A stretch of DNA of 64,000 nucleotides, taken from assembly GCA_963921195.1 (NCBI GenBank), contig OY992536.1, positions 102,326,778 through 102,390,777 of the forward strand, given 5' to 3'. This DNA is from Pegoplata infirma (lineage: Eukaryota > Arthropoda > Insecta > Diptera > Anthomyiidae). Positions 22,401-33,344 of this stretch are shown here, in pieces (within the stretch, counting starts at the first letter, position 1; each line of letters begins with the position of its first letter). The notes below the pieces were generated by a model. It was not told where the DNA came from. It ran no database searches and was given only the letters and a program-made list of their open reading frames with translations. Position numbers and translations under genes: made by a program.

Positions 22401-23375
22401 CCCACACAGCTCCGAAGGATTTCAGACCAATTAATCTGTCTTCTTTTTTGTTAAAGACAATGGAACGAATGATAGACTCATATTTGCGTAGAGTGATTGA
22501 CCCGAGGTTGCCTTCGACAAAGCAACATGCATACAGTAAGGGAGATCAACGGAAACAGCTCTGCATGAGCTCGTTGTTACCATCGAGAGCTCGCTTTCGG
22601 CCATTCTTGATATAGAGGGGGCTTTTAATAATGTCATCCCAGACTCGATAATTTTGGCATTGTCTGGTCTAGGAGCAAAGCGTGATATCGTTTTAATGGT
22701 GGAAAACCTACTTGCAAATAGACGTATAACGTCTGAATTGGGAGCGTCCGTCATATCTCGATTTGTCAATAGAGGCACACCACAAGGAGGTGTTCTTTCG
22801 CCGCTTCTTTGGAACCTGGCACCGATTTCAATGCTGCTATCTCTAAAAGCACGTGGTTGTCATGTTGTCGCATATGCTGACGATGTCGCGATAGCGGTAA
22901 AGGGGAAGCATCTGCCAACATTGAGGGACATTCTTCAGGGTTCTCTGAAAGATCTGTCTAAATGGGCAAGAGACTGTGTTCTAGGAGTTAATCCAAGTAA
23001 AACAGGGCTTGTTTTCTTTACAAGGAAAAATAAGATTCCTGCTTTTGATCCTATTTCTCTGAACGGCACTGAAATCGTCTTCTCAGATGGAGCCAAGTAT
23101 CTTGGAGTATTTATATATAGGAAGTTGAATTTTAAAAGGGCCATTGGAAAACGATGGGGTTTTAGCTCTCAAGTCATTCATTGGTTCTATAAAGCAGTGG
23201 TGCGTCCAATTTTGCTGTATGGAATCATTGTCTGGCGGCCTGCTTTAGAAACAAAGGCTAACTGTGTCTTAATCACGAAGGTGCAGAGAATGGTGTTGAT
23301 GTGCATCACTGGTGCTCTTCGTACTACACCTACGGCTGCATTAGAAATCCTAATTCACCTGATACCATTGGACAT
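22400..23375 (+). pseudogene. Best LINE A copy, reverse transcriptase part
   Basis: RT blocks appear in order. 'PKDFRPINLSSFLLKTMERM' is near 22410, 'TKQHAYSKG' near 22530 and 'ETALHELVVTIESSLSAI' near 22560. 'LDIEGAFNNVIPDSIILALS' near 22610 is motif A, 'NRGTPQGGVLSPLLWNLAPI' near 22770 motif B, and 'VVAYADDVAIAVKGK' near 22866 motif C with an intact ADD. 'KYLGVFIYRKLNF' is near 23095 and 'VRPILLYGIIVWRPALETK' near 23200. A frameshift near 22540 and a deletion near 23135 break it. The frame from 22654 stays open to 23375, where another element is inserted. Confidence 0.9.
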
Positions 23376-24629
23376 TAAGGGTGGGATAGTGTTGTGTGAG
23401 ATTTTAAGGAGCAATATTTGGAAGCGCTAGAACCGCTCATTTTGTGAGGTTGGTAAAAAAAGTGTATGAGCCAAAAAATGGGGGATTATTTTCAAGTTAA
23501 AAAAAAATATTTTTTTACGCTTAACAAAAGTTACTATTAAATTAAAGACCTCGGATTTCTCGATAAAATAACTAAAAAAATTGTGGGGTAGCACCTTGAA
23601 GATAGAGGGTAGGTATGTTTGAAGAAAATTTTTTGGCTAAAAAAATATATGGGCAGGTCATACATTTGACTTTTCTACATACATTACTAATTTAGTTTTC
23701 CCCAGGGGAGCACCCCTACACAGAAAAAATGTAGGGGGGCAAAAATTAATTGGGGTCAGTCTGCATTTCCCGTCCCTAAAAGGCACAGTGGGAGCGGTAG
23801 GCGCAAATTTTATAAAAAAAAATTGAAAAATAAAAAAAATGTGTGGGGACACCCTTAAGGCTTTAAAATAGAGGGTAGGTTTGTTTGGGGAAAATGTTGG
23901 GGCTGAAAAAATATTGGGGTTCGGTCACACATTTAACTTCTCTAGGGTCACCCCTGCGATAGTTAGAGCGGTGAGAGCAAGTTTTACAAAAATGTCATTT
24001 TGTGTGGGAGACCCCTTAGGAATTGGAGATATGGAATTGGTATGTTCAGAAGAAGTATTGGGGGCTAAAAATTAATGGGGGTTGGTCTTAATAATGACCC
24101 CTCTAGTGGGCACCATTGGACCGGTAGGAGCTGATTTAATATGACAATTTAAGAAAAAATAAAAATAATGTATGGGGACCACCCTAAGGATTGAAGATAG
24201 GGGGTAAGTATGTTCTAAGAAAATGTTGGGGTTGAAAAAATATTGGGGGTCGGTCATACATTTGATTCCTCTAGGGTGATTTCTAGGACAGCTAGAGCGG
24301 TAGGAGCAAGATTTTTTAAAAATTGAACCTTTGTATGGGACCCCCCTTAGGGATTGGAGATAGGGCTTAGGTATGTTTGGCAAAAGTGTTCAGGGGGAAA
24401 AAATAATGGGGGCCGGTCTCACATTTGACCCCTCTAGGAGCAAAACCAGGGGAGTTTTGGGCCTTTTTGTGGATTTTTTCCCCTCTACGCCCAAATTTGA
24501 CCCCGATGAGCGACCCCTAGATCCTATCCGATCTGCCCCATTTTTTGGCCCATGCATTTTTTTACGAACCTCACAAAATAAGCGGTTCTAGCGTGTCGAA
24601 ATCGAAAACTCGTGCACTATCCCACCCCT
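23376..24629. mobile_element. Mutator-like inverted-repeat element with internal repeats
   Basis: The 9-bp direct repeat ATTGGACAT flanks it (23367-23375 and 24630-24638). The ends AAGGGTGGGATAGTG and CACTATCCCACCCCT begin inverted arms of about 100 bp (GCTAGAACCGCTCATTTTGT on the left, ACAAAATAAGCGGTTCTAGC on the right). The interior holds about five diverged ~170-bp units (for example near 23590, 23850, 24000, 24180, 24340), each with 'GGAGATAGGG.TAGGTATGTT', 'TTGGGG' and 'CCCTCTAGG' blocks. No transposase. A 9-bp duplication plus long arms points to Mutator-like elements. Confidence 0.75.
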
Positions 24630-25442
24630 ATTGGACATATTGGGTAGGCAGTATGCGGCTGCGTCGGCAATTCGACTTAATAGCACGCTGCAATGGAGGA
24701 GCAGCGATTGTGGCCATAGCGCGATCTTGAAGAAGAAAACAATACCACAAAATATAGACTGTGCTCCCTCTTTGAGCCTCTTTACCACTATGATACCATC
24801 CAGGGAGTCTTGGATGGGGGACATTCCGGGTAGCGGAGCCGCCATAAATTTTTACACAGATGGATCGAGGCTGCACGAACAGGATGGCTATGGAGTCTAT
24901 TCGGAAGAGCTTGGATTGAGCCGGGCTCGAAGATTGCCAGATCATTGCAGTGTTTACTAGGCAGAGCTTCTGGCAATAAAGGAAGTGGCTGACTGGTTGA
25001 GTTGCAATGTCTTCTCTACAACCGCAGTCAACATCTATACTGAAAGTCAAGCCGCGGTCAAGTCCCTGGATTCAATGTTTCTGAAAAAAAAGTCTGCCCT
25101 TAACTGCCGCACGTCTTTAAATGAGATGGCCAAGCAGTTTAACATACGACTCATATGGGTCCCAGTGCACAGAGACATTCCAGGGAATTGCAAAGCCGAT
25201 GAGCTTGCAAGACTAGGAACTACCTTACAGGTTCCAACAGAATTGGAATGTGTTGGTATGCCTCTAGAAACTTGCAAGCAAAACCTACGGCTGTGTTCTG
25301 CGACGGAGACTAATCAAAGATGGGCAAATGAATGGACGTGTGAGACAACACGACTGATTTGGCCTTCTCTTAATCAGGGGCGCACAAGTGAGGTGATATC
25401 GCTTCCAAGAGGAGAGATTTCGACGGTGGTTTCTATAATTAC
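24630..25442 (+). pseudogene. Best LINE A copy, RNase H part
   Basis: It continues from 23375. One frame from 24631 reads through the RT tail to 'INFYTDGSRLHEQDGYGVYS' near 24850 (first catalytic Asp) and 'HCSVY', a single TAG stop at 24958-24960, then 'AELLAIKEVADWLS' and 'VNIYTESQAAVKSLDSMFL' near 25030. The family usually has DSQ here, so the catalytic Asp appears replaced by Glu. 'LIWVPVHRDIPGNCKADELA' near 25155 has PGH changed to PVH. 'EISTVVSII' precedes the hAT insertion. Confidence 0.9.
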
Positions 25443-25632
25443 TAGAGTTGTCAGTCGATTAAGAATAATTCGATTAATCGATCAAATAAACCCCAACTCT
25501 TGTTCGAATAATTCAAAAATGACGATTTTCGAATAACGAATAAATCGATTAATTAATGTCGATTAATCGAACAATTTTTTTTTAATTAAAAAATTAAATA
25601 AATGCTTAGAATTTGAATTATTCTCATAAATT

Positions 25633-26307
25633 TTGAAAGATTTTATACAAAATGTACGAAAGTTAAAATATATTGTAGCCATAGCCCTGGATAGCACATC
25701 CATTATAGAATTAGAGGGAGTTATCAAGTTTTTAATAAATAATTTAGAAAAAATTAATAATTCTTTTGCATCAGACTTACTAAAACGTATTAAAATAAGA
25801 ATTAATGAGAGACGTATAAAAGTGTTAAATACATTAATAATTTTTCTAAATTCTGGAAATTTTCCGAGCAATGAAAGTTTTATAAAATATTCTCCAAAAA
25901 GCGAAACAAAAGAATATGCAAATGAATTATACTCCAGATTATTTTATGTTGAAAGTAATCACAATAATTCAGATAAAAGTATTGAAATAGAGGAAGTTAT
26001 TAGTAATGAAAATAGTAATCTTTTATGAGAGTTAAATAATTCAATTCAAAGTATTAAAAATTCAGAAAACAAAAAGGACTTCAGCGATATATCAGACGAT
26101 ATGCTATATTTGGGAAAATCTGAAAAAAGAACAGAAAAATTAGATAAACTTTTGTACGCTCTTCTTACTATATCACCTACTTCAACAATTAGCGAAAGAG
26201 TGTTTTCAAAATATAATTTAATAAAAACAAAAACCAAAAATCGTTTGAAAGCAAAAAAATTAAGTCAACTTTTATTTTTAAAAGATTATTTCTTAAGAAC
26301 AACTTAA
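25633..26307 (+). pseudogene. hAT transposase C-terminus
   Basis: One reading frame with a single in-frame TGA at 26026-26028. The last ~50 residues contain 'LLTISPTSTISERVFSKYNL' and 'KNRLKAKKLSQLLFLKDYF', the hAT C-terminal dimerisation region with its conserved SERVFS core. Upstream residues include 'DLLKRIKIRINERRIKVLNT'. The BED zinc finger and the DDE catalytic core are absent. Very AT-rich codon use, Lys/Asn/Ile-rich. The frame is open from about 25606, so the start is not a true initiation codon. Confidence 0.9.
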
Positions 26308-26526
26308 ATTGTCTTATTTGACAAAAATTAAAATCATTTATGATATATTTTGTCTTAATACTTCAAATAATAATTTGTATTTGAATTATTTCTCAAGTAT
26401 TAAAATCGACATCCATTAATTAAAAGTGATTTTAGTTATTCAATTTTTAAGTTTTTTTAACTTTTAACTATTTTACTTTTAAGTTTTTTATGCATTTTTT
26501 CGTTATTAAAAATTTTAACTTTCTTA

Positions 26527-27405
26527 CACTCAAAAAAAAAAACTGTAATGTTAGCAAAAAAAGCTTGTAAACCTACAAGAAAATTTGCTGATTTTGAACC
26601 CACAATTTTTTTGCTAAAGTTAGCAAAAATGTTTTGCCAATAATTAGTTAACTAAATATTTTTTTTTTGAACTTAGTTTATACACATCTGAGGACCCCAT
26701 TGGGTTCGGACCCGATAGGTCCAGACCCCGATGGGCCTAGACCTAGTTGGGTTCCTTAAAAATCGTCATAGTTTTTGATCCAAAATTTGTGTCCTCTACC
26801 TTGCTTAGTTTTGAGATACGTGATTATAGGGGACCACTGGGGTCTTGAGAATTAAAAAACTCGATAACTTCAAAAATATTACTCGGAGAGCTTTTGACTA
26901 TTTTGCGGTCTTGTTCTACGTGTTGAGAGCTACAAAAACACTTTGGACTTTTTGTTGTGTCGGCAATATTTACCGAGATATGAGCATTTTAAAATTTTCG
27001 GGAATGCTAACTTTTTTGGATCCAAAGTTAGGGCCCATTTGGGTCCACACATGTGAAGAGGACCGGCGATACTATGGAGATCCTAAGAACCAAAAATGGC
27101 CTCCATTTTGCTCTATCTGGCTTAGTTTCCGAGATAGCGCCATTTTAAGTTTTCTGAAAATAAAAAAAAATTTACCATTTATTTTGCTAATATTAGCAAA
27201 AAATCTTGTAAAAATGTAGTCAACTCAATTTCAAATTTAGCAAAAGAAATTAGTTCAAAGTTTGTTTAAAATTGCTAATGTGCTAAATGAAGTTTACAAG
27301 AATTTTTTGCTAACATGCTAATCTCAACTAAAAATTTGCTAAAAGTTAGCTAACTAGCGTTAGCAAAAAAAAATTAGTAAGTCTACTAACGTATTTTTTT
27401 GAGTG
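26527..27405. mobile_element. TA-flanked CACTCAAAA-end element nested in hAT
   Basis: CACTCAAAAAAA at the left and TTTTTTTGAGTG at the right, with TA flanks (26525-26526, 27406-27407). 'GTTAGCAAAA' motifs fill both margins in inverted orientation. The GC-richer centre (26690-27170) has GGTTCGGACCCGATAGGTCC and 'ACACATGTGAAGAGGACCGG', the latter related to 11485 of the foldback. The frame 26845-27219 has no domain. Confidence 0.8.
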
Positions 27406-27606
27406 TATATTAAGTTTTTTATATGAATTGTTTATTTTTTTTTTTTGTTAATAAAAATATTTTTAAAATAATTTTTTTATTCGTTATTCTCTTCGATTAA
27501 TCGAATAAATTTTGATCTTTAATCGTTTGATCGAACGAGGAAAAACAATTATTTGAATTATTCGAACAAAGTTGAAAGTCGAATAATTGACAACTCTAAT
27601 AATTAC

Positions 27607-27930
27607 CGGACACTGTATAGGAAAGCATGAATAGAATGACTTTTGCCGGAGTTGCATGGATGAAGAGGAGTTGGGTACTATCGACCACTTTATTTGCCAT
27701 TGCCCGGCACTTTCTGGTCAGAGACTTGCTTCACTGGGATCTAGGGAGCTGTAAGATCTTTCTGATTTGTCGGATGTCAAAATTCAATATCCAAGAAGTT
27801 TCATAAGAAGCTCAAACTCGTTTAACGACAGGGACTAGTAGGGAAACCTATAACTGTACCGTGGTATCACAATGGACCTCAGAGTCTACGTGTGTTGACG
27901 TAAAACGTCAGCAGCCACTTACAACCTAGT
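27607..27930 (+). pseudogene. Best LINE A copy, cysteine tail and 3' end
   Basis: Continues the same LINE: 'TGHCIGKH' then 'DFCRSCMDEEELGTIDHFIC' near 27640, 'CPALSGQRLASLGSREL' near 27705 and 'DLSDLSDVKIQYPRSF' near 27760. The 3' UTR follows and ends at ACGTCAGCAGCCACTTACAACCTAG. The Cys-X2-Cys...His-X4-Cys-like tail is kept. Together 22400-27930 give the fullest LINE A copy here, split by two insertions. Confidence 0.9.
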
Positions 27931-27934
27931 TACT

Positions 27935-28400
27935 TTTTTTAATCTCCAGCATATCTGTGTGGTCTGATAATCTTCATGCTAAGTGCAGCATGAAGATTAC
28001 CAGACTCCTGACTCTCCTGAATAGACTCCAAATATCACTTGTTCGTGTAGCTTTGGTACGGCTTTGTAAAAATTTGTGGAGGATTAACTGCTCGGAGTAC
28101 CACTTTAACTGACCTCCTGGATGGTATATAGTGGCGTTCAAAAAAAGGCTTATAGAAGGAACACATTTAACAATTAGTGGTTTTGTGATCCTCTTTAAAA
28201 ATGTGCTATTACCACAGTTGCTGCCTTCCAAAGCAGTGTGCTTTTTAGTTGAATTGCGGATAATGTTAAGTGAAGGAGGATTTCAAGTGCCGACATAGGT
28301 GCAAAGAGCTCCAGTGAGTCTTATTCCGATGTTATGGCATCTAGTCTACCCGGTTTTTCTTAGTAATTGGCAGAAGTCTTATTATTACGAGTCCAGAAAT
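27935..28400 (-). pseudogene. Old LINE A fragment, minus strand
   Basis: Diverged match from the pre-RNase H spacer to the RT tail: on the minus strand 'KCVPSISLFLNATIYH', 'NCGNSTFLKRI' and AAGGCAGCAACTGTGGTAAT near 28220. A local inverted duplication TCTTCATGCTAAGTGCAGCATGAAGA lies at 27970-27995. More eroded than adjacent copies. Confidence 0.65.
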
Positions 28401-29311
28401 TTATTCTGGATCTCAGATCGTGTGGTCGCTCAAACACTTTAGTGTGTACCATTTCAGATTTGTTATACAGACCTTTTGATAGGGTTCCAAACACCTTTTA
28501 TTTTGCACTTTATTTCCATCTGCTAACTTAACTTTCCATTATCCAAAGATCAATTGCAGTTCTTTAATAATAAAAAATAAATTGGGACAATTGAATGCAT
28601 TTTTGACACTTGATCTACATGTTTTGAATTTTCATGAGCAAAACATCAAGTTAGCCTGACTCCTCGCACATGACGCTGATTCCCCAAACTATTTGTAAGT
28701 AAACAAAAACCTTAATTTTACTTCAAAGAAATATCTGTCCCCATCTCATTCAACTTGAAATATCACAACGCCTCTGGTTTTTACTATTGCAATACTATTG
28801 CGGTCTTTAATACAGTATAATTGTTATTTGATTCTCAGCTCTTGGTCGGATGCCATTTGGAAAAGTGCATTTGCCAAACAGGTGCATAGACTCACCCAAC
28901 GTTGGAGAGCCAAGCAAAGTCTCTATATATATAGTAAACTATGGCTACAAATATGAATGTATGAGTTCAAGTACATTTCATAAGTAGAAATATGAAAGTG
29001 AAAGTGCATAAACAAACTTAGACGCACATTGTAGACGTAATAGATGTGGAAGACAAAACAAAAAAAAAAGCAGCAACCACAATAAAAACAACAAAAGTTA
29101 TGTGGGAGAATGGGTCAAAACAAAGCAGAGGCATTAGCAAACAAAAATGAGCATTGGTATAGTGTTTGGACTCGTACATGTATGAATATGAATGTAAATA
29201 GTACGTGGTATGGTTATGCTCATGTACTTTTTGTAATAGAGATGATATATGAGATTTAGTACCTAAACTAACTTAACTAAAGCAAACTAATTTAAGTAAC
29301 ACAGTACAACA
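28401..29311. other. Non-coding, no recognised element
   Basis: Mixed-composition DNA without open frames of interest. Short TATATATATAG near 28922, A-rich runs near 29055. No terminal repeats or protein similarity seen. Confidence 0.45.
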
Positions 29312-29710
29312 CAAAAAAAAAACAAGTAAAAAAGTTAAATTCGGCCTTGCCAAATGTAGTGATCCCTCCACAATTTCAAAAAGATCATTGCAAAAAACTT
29401 TTTTTAAAAGGAAATTACTTTTGAATAAACAAAAAAATTTTGAAAAAAAATTTCCGCGAAAAAAAAAAATTTTGATAGAAAAAAAATCCGCCATTTTTTT
29501 AATTTTTTTGTCAAAAAATATGTTCGTACCTGTTTAAATACCATTTGGTGTTCAATTATGTTCACATATGTCAACCAGCAGCCGAATTAAAGCATTTTGT
29601 ATGTTTACTAAAAATTTTTTTTTAGGTTATTTTGAATATACAAAAATTTTTAAGGTGTCCTTACAATTTCGTTCATAACTTTTGAACCGCTGAACCGATA
29701 TCGCTTAAAT

Positions 29711-30571
29711 CAATGGTTCCCAACCCTTGATTCTCGCCCCACTGGGGGGCAATTTGAATGCTTCAAGGGGGCAAAGAGCAAATTTTTAAGATTTTTTTTG
29801 TTAAATAAAAAATATTATTTTAGTAATATTTAGTTGATTGTTGAAAACCTTTTTGTAAAAATTTTATTTTTATCAATGATTTTAACAAACAGATTACTTA
29901 ACCTTAAGTAAATTTTGAATTTTACAACAAATTTGAATAATTTACAAATTTTTCTTGAGTGTAGGGGGGACATTGTAATTTTTTATAGAGTTGTGTCGTT
30001 CACGAACGAACTAGTTCAATTGAACTATTCACTTCACTGAGCGGTTTATCTAGTTCGTTCATTTCCGCTCTTTTAGGTCTTTTCGTTCATTTAGCTCAAT
30101 TGGTCATTATTTCATTTTGATCTTTTAATTCGGTCGTTCAATTTTTTTTGTGAATTTTGTGATTAGGCGTTAGTTTTCTATTCTCTTTTGTTACAATTTC
30201 TCAGCAATTAGGTTTTTTTTACAAAAATTGTATATGTTTTCTTTAATTCATGTTTTTATTCAACATTTTTGTATTTTTGGAACGAAATCCAAAACAACAG
30301 ACATGATCAAAATGATTCGTTCACAAACTGTTGAATGAAAACAAAAACTGACCGAATTGAACTAGATGAACGACCAACAGACATGATCAAAATGATTCGT
30401 TCACGAACTGTTGAACGAAGACCACAAAAGAGCAATTGAACTAGATGAACGAAATAGGTCTTTTATCTGAAATGAACGAAAATGAGCGCTCACTCAATTG
30501 AACGATTAAGCACAAGTCTAATTTTTTAACTTAAAAGTGGGGCATGGCGCAAAAAAGGTTGGGAAACATTG
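29711..30571. mobile_element. Non-autonomous hAT inside repeat R
   Basis: 8-bp duplication GCTTAAAT at 29703-29710 and 30572-30579. Ends CAATGGTTCCCAACC and GGTTGGGAAACATTG. The margins carry the C/G-rich GCCCCACTGGGGGGC block at 29737. No transposase. A second hAT is nested inside. Confidence 0.92.
29986..30520. mobile_element. hAT-like element nested in the hAT
   Basis: 8-bp duplication ATTTTTTA (29978-29985 and 30521-30528). Ends TAGAGTTGTG and CACAAGTCTA. The interior is filled with inverted and direct copies of 'CGTTCACGAACGAACTAGTTC'-like words. A ~60-bp tandem pair (ACAGACATGATCAAAATGAT) lies at 30297 and 30377. No coding. Confidence 0.92.
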
Positions 30572-30879
30572 GCTTAAATGCAATACCAAACTTCTCGGGA
30601 AAACTTCCAATAAATATGTTAAGTTTCAGTCATATGCGTGTAGTAGTTTGGTCGTGATCACCATTTCCACAGACAGACAGAAGGACATACGGACATCGCT
30701 AGAATGTCTTAAAATCTATTGGGGATCATGAATATATATATACTTTATGGGGTCCCAGACCGATATTTCGATGAGTTACAAACGAAATCACAAACTTATG
30801 TATACCCTCTATCACCAGAGTGGAGGGTATAAAAATACGGGGTTCCAAAGATTGACTCTAAGTGCACTTGTTTTCGATT

Positions 30880-31130
30880 TACGTACCATACCTTTGTTAG
30901 TTTCGTAATAAAAATGCTTGAGCCAAAAAAATTGGGGGGTGGAATGGGGCAAATGGCCCCTCATTGGGATGAAGGTGGGCGTAAATGTGTAGAAATCCAC
31001 AAAATCACCACAACGCCCTAGAGTCGCCCTTGGAGGGGTGAAATGTAGGACCGACCTCCACTATTTTTCCGCCCACAACATTTACCTAATACCTAATCCC
31101 TTTCAAGGGAGCTGCAATACAAAAGAAACA
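30880..31130. repeat. Relative of the Mutator-like element interior
   Basis: TGAGCCAAAAAAATTGGGGG and GGAGGGGTGAAATGTAGGAC recall the units inside 23376-24629. The continuation 'GCTCCTACCGCCCTAACTGT' at 32628-32690, after repeat R copy 2, suggests R copy 2 was inserted into this older element. Confidence 0.5.
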
Positions 31131-32627
31131 TTAAACAAGTAAAAAAGTTAAATTCGGCTTTGACGAATGTATTGATATCCTCCACAATGTAATAAAAGAT
31201 TATTTGCAAAAAAAAAAAATTTTTTTTGAAAAAAAAAAATTCCGCGAAAATAATTTTTGGTGAAAAAACAATTCCGTTAATTTCTTTTTGTAAAAAAATT
31301 GGTTTGTACTTCTAAAAATTCCACTCTGTGTCCAATTCTGTTCACATATGCCAACCAGCAGCCAATTTAAAGTATTTTGTATTTTTAGGTTATGTAGAAT
31401 ATTTACATTTTAGTTTATAACTTTTGAATAGCTGAACCGATTTAGCTCAAATGCAATACCAAACTACTAAGGACATCAACAAGTAAATTTGCTAAGTCTC
31501 AGTCATATATGTTAAATACTTTGGCCGTGATCACCATTTCCACAGACGGACAGACAGACGGACAACGCTAGAATGTCTTAGAATCGATCACTGATCAATA
31601 ATATAAATGGGGCATTCCATGTCAAATCGGACACTTTAAAATTTTTTTTTTTTTAGATTTTCCCAATTTGTTTACAGTTTTTAGTACCCTTCGAAAACTC
31701 CATCGTGGTAAATTTTCAGATTTTTTTGATGACCAGTTCAAAAGATATCGAATTTTTAAAAATTGGTAGTTTGTTCCTTTACTCAAACTTATTTTACTCA
31801 TAACTTCTTCAATAATGGTCCAAATTTCAATTTTTGTTTTCAAAATTTTTGTTTTTTACGTACTTTTTAAAAAAAATCCCAAAAAATTCTTAAAAGCGCT
31901 TTAGTATGCGATTTTTAAGTTTTAAAATTTAAATCTCATTTTTGAAAATGTTTGTACTCTTCGATTTTTTTGAAATTTTTTTGTGTAAAACTTCTATCGA
32001 TTCTACATCGACGCACCATTGGAGCAGTAGAAATGATTTTAAGATTGGAAAATTAGAATAAAATTTTTTCAAAAAATTAAAAAAAAAACAGTAATAATCG
32101 TTATCCCACTATCCTCCTGGGCAAAAAATTTGTAGAATCGATAGAAGTTTTACACAAAAAAAACTTCAAAAAAATCGAAGAGTACAAACATTTTCAAAAA
32201 TGAGATTTAAATTTTAAAACTTAAAAATCGCATACTAGAGCGCTTTAAAGAAATTTTTGAGATTTTTTTTTTAAAAAGTACGTAAAAAAACAAAAACTTT
32301 GAAAAAAAAAATTAAATTTGGACCATTATTGAAGAAGTTATGGGTAAAAGAAGTTTAAGTAAAGGAACAAACTACCACTTTTTAAAAATTCGATATCTTT
32401 TTAGCGGGTCATCAAAAAAATCTGAAAATTTATCGCGAAGAAGTTTTCGAAGGGTACTAAAAACTGTAAACAAATTGGGAAAATCTAAAAAAAAATGTCA
32501 AAGTGTCCGATTGGACATGGAATGCCCCATATACTTTATGGGGTCCCAGACCGATATTTCGATGAGTTACAAACAGAATGACAAACTTATATATAACCTC
32601 TATCACTAAGTGGTGGGTATAAAAAAC
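31131..32627 (+). repeat. Dispersed repeat family R, copy 2
   Basis: Starts AAACAAGTAAAAAAGTTAAA and ends near GGTATAAAAA. It shares the 'GGCCGTGATCACCATTTCC' and GACGGACAGACAGACGGACA landmarks with copy 1. It is split by the palindromic element 31609-32528; the R sequence resumes with ATATACTTTATGGGGTCCCA. Confidence 0.75.
31609..32528. mobile_element. 920-bp palindromic (foldback) element
   Basis: GGGGCATTCCATGTCAAATC at the left is answered by GATTGGACATGGAATGCCCC at the right. The two ~440-bp arms remain near-identical to a centre near 32070. Mirror-image frames in the arms (both with FRRVLKTVNKLGKSKKK) come from the palindrome and are not a gene. The target duplication is unclear. Confidence 0.85.
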
Positions 32628-32829
32628 GCTCCTACCGCCCTAACTGTCAGTGAGCAGTAGAGCGTCCCGTCAAAATTAAATTTTCAAATTTCATGTCGTA
32701 AATCCTGCCAAACGATGGCCACGTTGGAGATGGTTGTGGGAAAATTATTGAAAACATTTTTCAAGGGCATCTTCAGATTTTTGATTGCCACTTTATCAAT
32801 CTGATACCGATGATTCCGATGAATAGAGC

Positions 32830-33270
32830 CTTCATGCATTTTTAGCAGAGCTTCGGTTGAGCTTGTTTTGAAGATTGCCAGAACATTACAGTGTTTACCA
32901 GCCACTGATGGTGGCAATAAAGGAAGTGGCTGACTGATCGAGATGCAATTTGTTGTCTACAACTGCAGTCAACATATATTTTGTTAGTCAAGCCGCTTTC
33001 AAGTCTCTGGAGTCAATGTTCCTAAAAATAAGATCTGCCTTTAACTTCCGTCTTTCTTTAAATGAGATGGCTAAGCAGTTTGACTACGACTCATATGGGT
33101 CCCAGGATACTGGAACATTCCAGGGAATTATAAAGCCGATAAACTTGAAAGATTGGAAATTAACCTACTGGTTTCTATGGAATTGGAATGTGTTGTTATG
33201 CCTATTACTGTCCCGAGGTGTCACAACGGTCCTCAGAGTCAATGTGTGCCGACGTCAAGTATTATCTTCT
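32830..33270 (+). pseudogene. LINE A RNase H fragment
   Basis: 'QSFG' spacer, then CAGAACATTACAGTGTTTAC, 'VAIKEVAD', 'VNIYFVSQAAFKSLESMFL' near 32965, 'LSLNEMAKQF' near 33055 and GGGAATTATAAAGCCGATAA near 33123. It then passes directly into the 3' UTR (GTCACAACGGTCCTCAGAGT) near 33215. The tail is deleted as at 16448-17190. A faint match may begin near 32690. Confidence 0.8.
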
Positions 33271-33344
33271 GATTCAAACCTAACATATAGAGATATCTAA
33301 GATTGTTGGATTTACAATAAAGAAATATTAGTCAATTTCCAAAC

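Larger units (their letters stand above)
25443..27598 (+). mobile_element. hAT transposon, internally deleted, inside LINE A
   Basis: A perfect 8-bp duplication ATAATTAC (25435-25442 and 27599-27606) flanks terminal repeats TAGAGTTGTCA and TGACAACTCTA. ATTCGATTAATCGA-type short repeats line both subterminal regions. Only the C-terminal third of a transposase remains, so it is non-autonomous. A second element (26527-27405) is nested in its 3' part. Confidence 0.95.
29312..30836 (+). repeat. Dispersed repeat family R, copy 1
   Basis: It starts AACAAGTAAAAAAGTTAAAT and TCGGCCTTGCC, and ends 'CTCTATCACCAGAGTGGAGG' then GTATAAAAA. Internal landmarks are GAACCGCTGAACCGATATCG, 'TGGTCGTGATCACCATTTCC' (30650), 'GACAGACAGAAGGACATACG', 'ATATATATACTTTATGGGGT' and CGATATTTCGATGAGTTAC. 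Other copies are at 31131, 38598, 43555, 44556 and 49205. The family is plainly mobile or amplified, but I cannot assign its class. It is split by a hAT at 29711. Confidence 0.75.

Noticed and set aside
22431..22778. 115-codon minus-strand gene
   Set aside because: It is antisense to the LINE A reverse transcriptase, which explains the open frame.
31622..32609. Two similar genes on opposite strands
   Set aside because: The matching frames are mirror images produced by the 920-bp palindrome.
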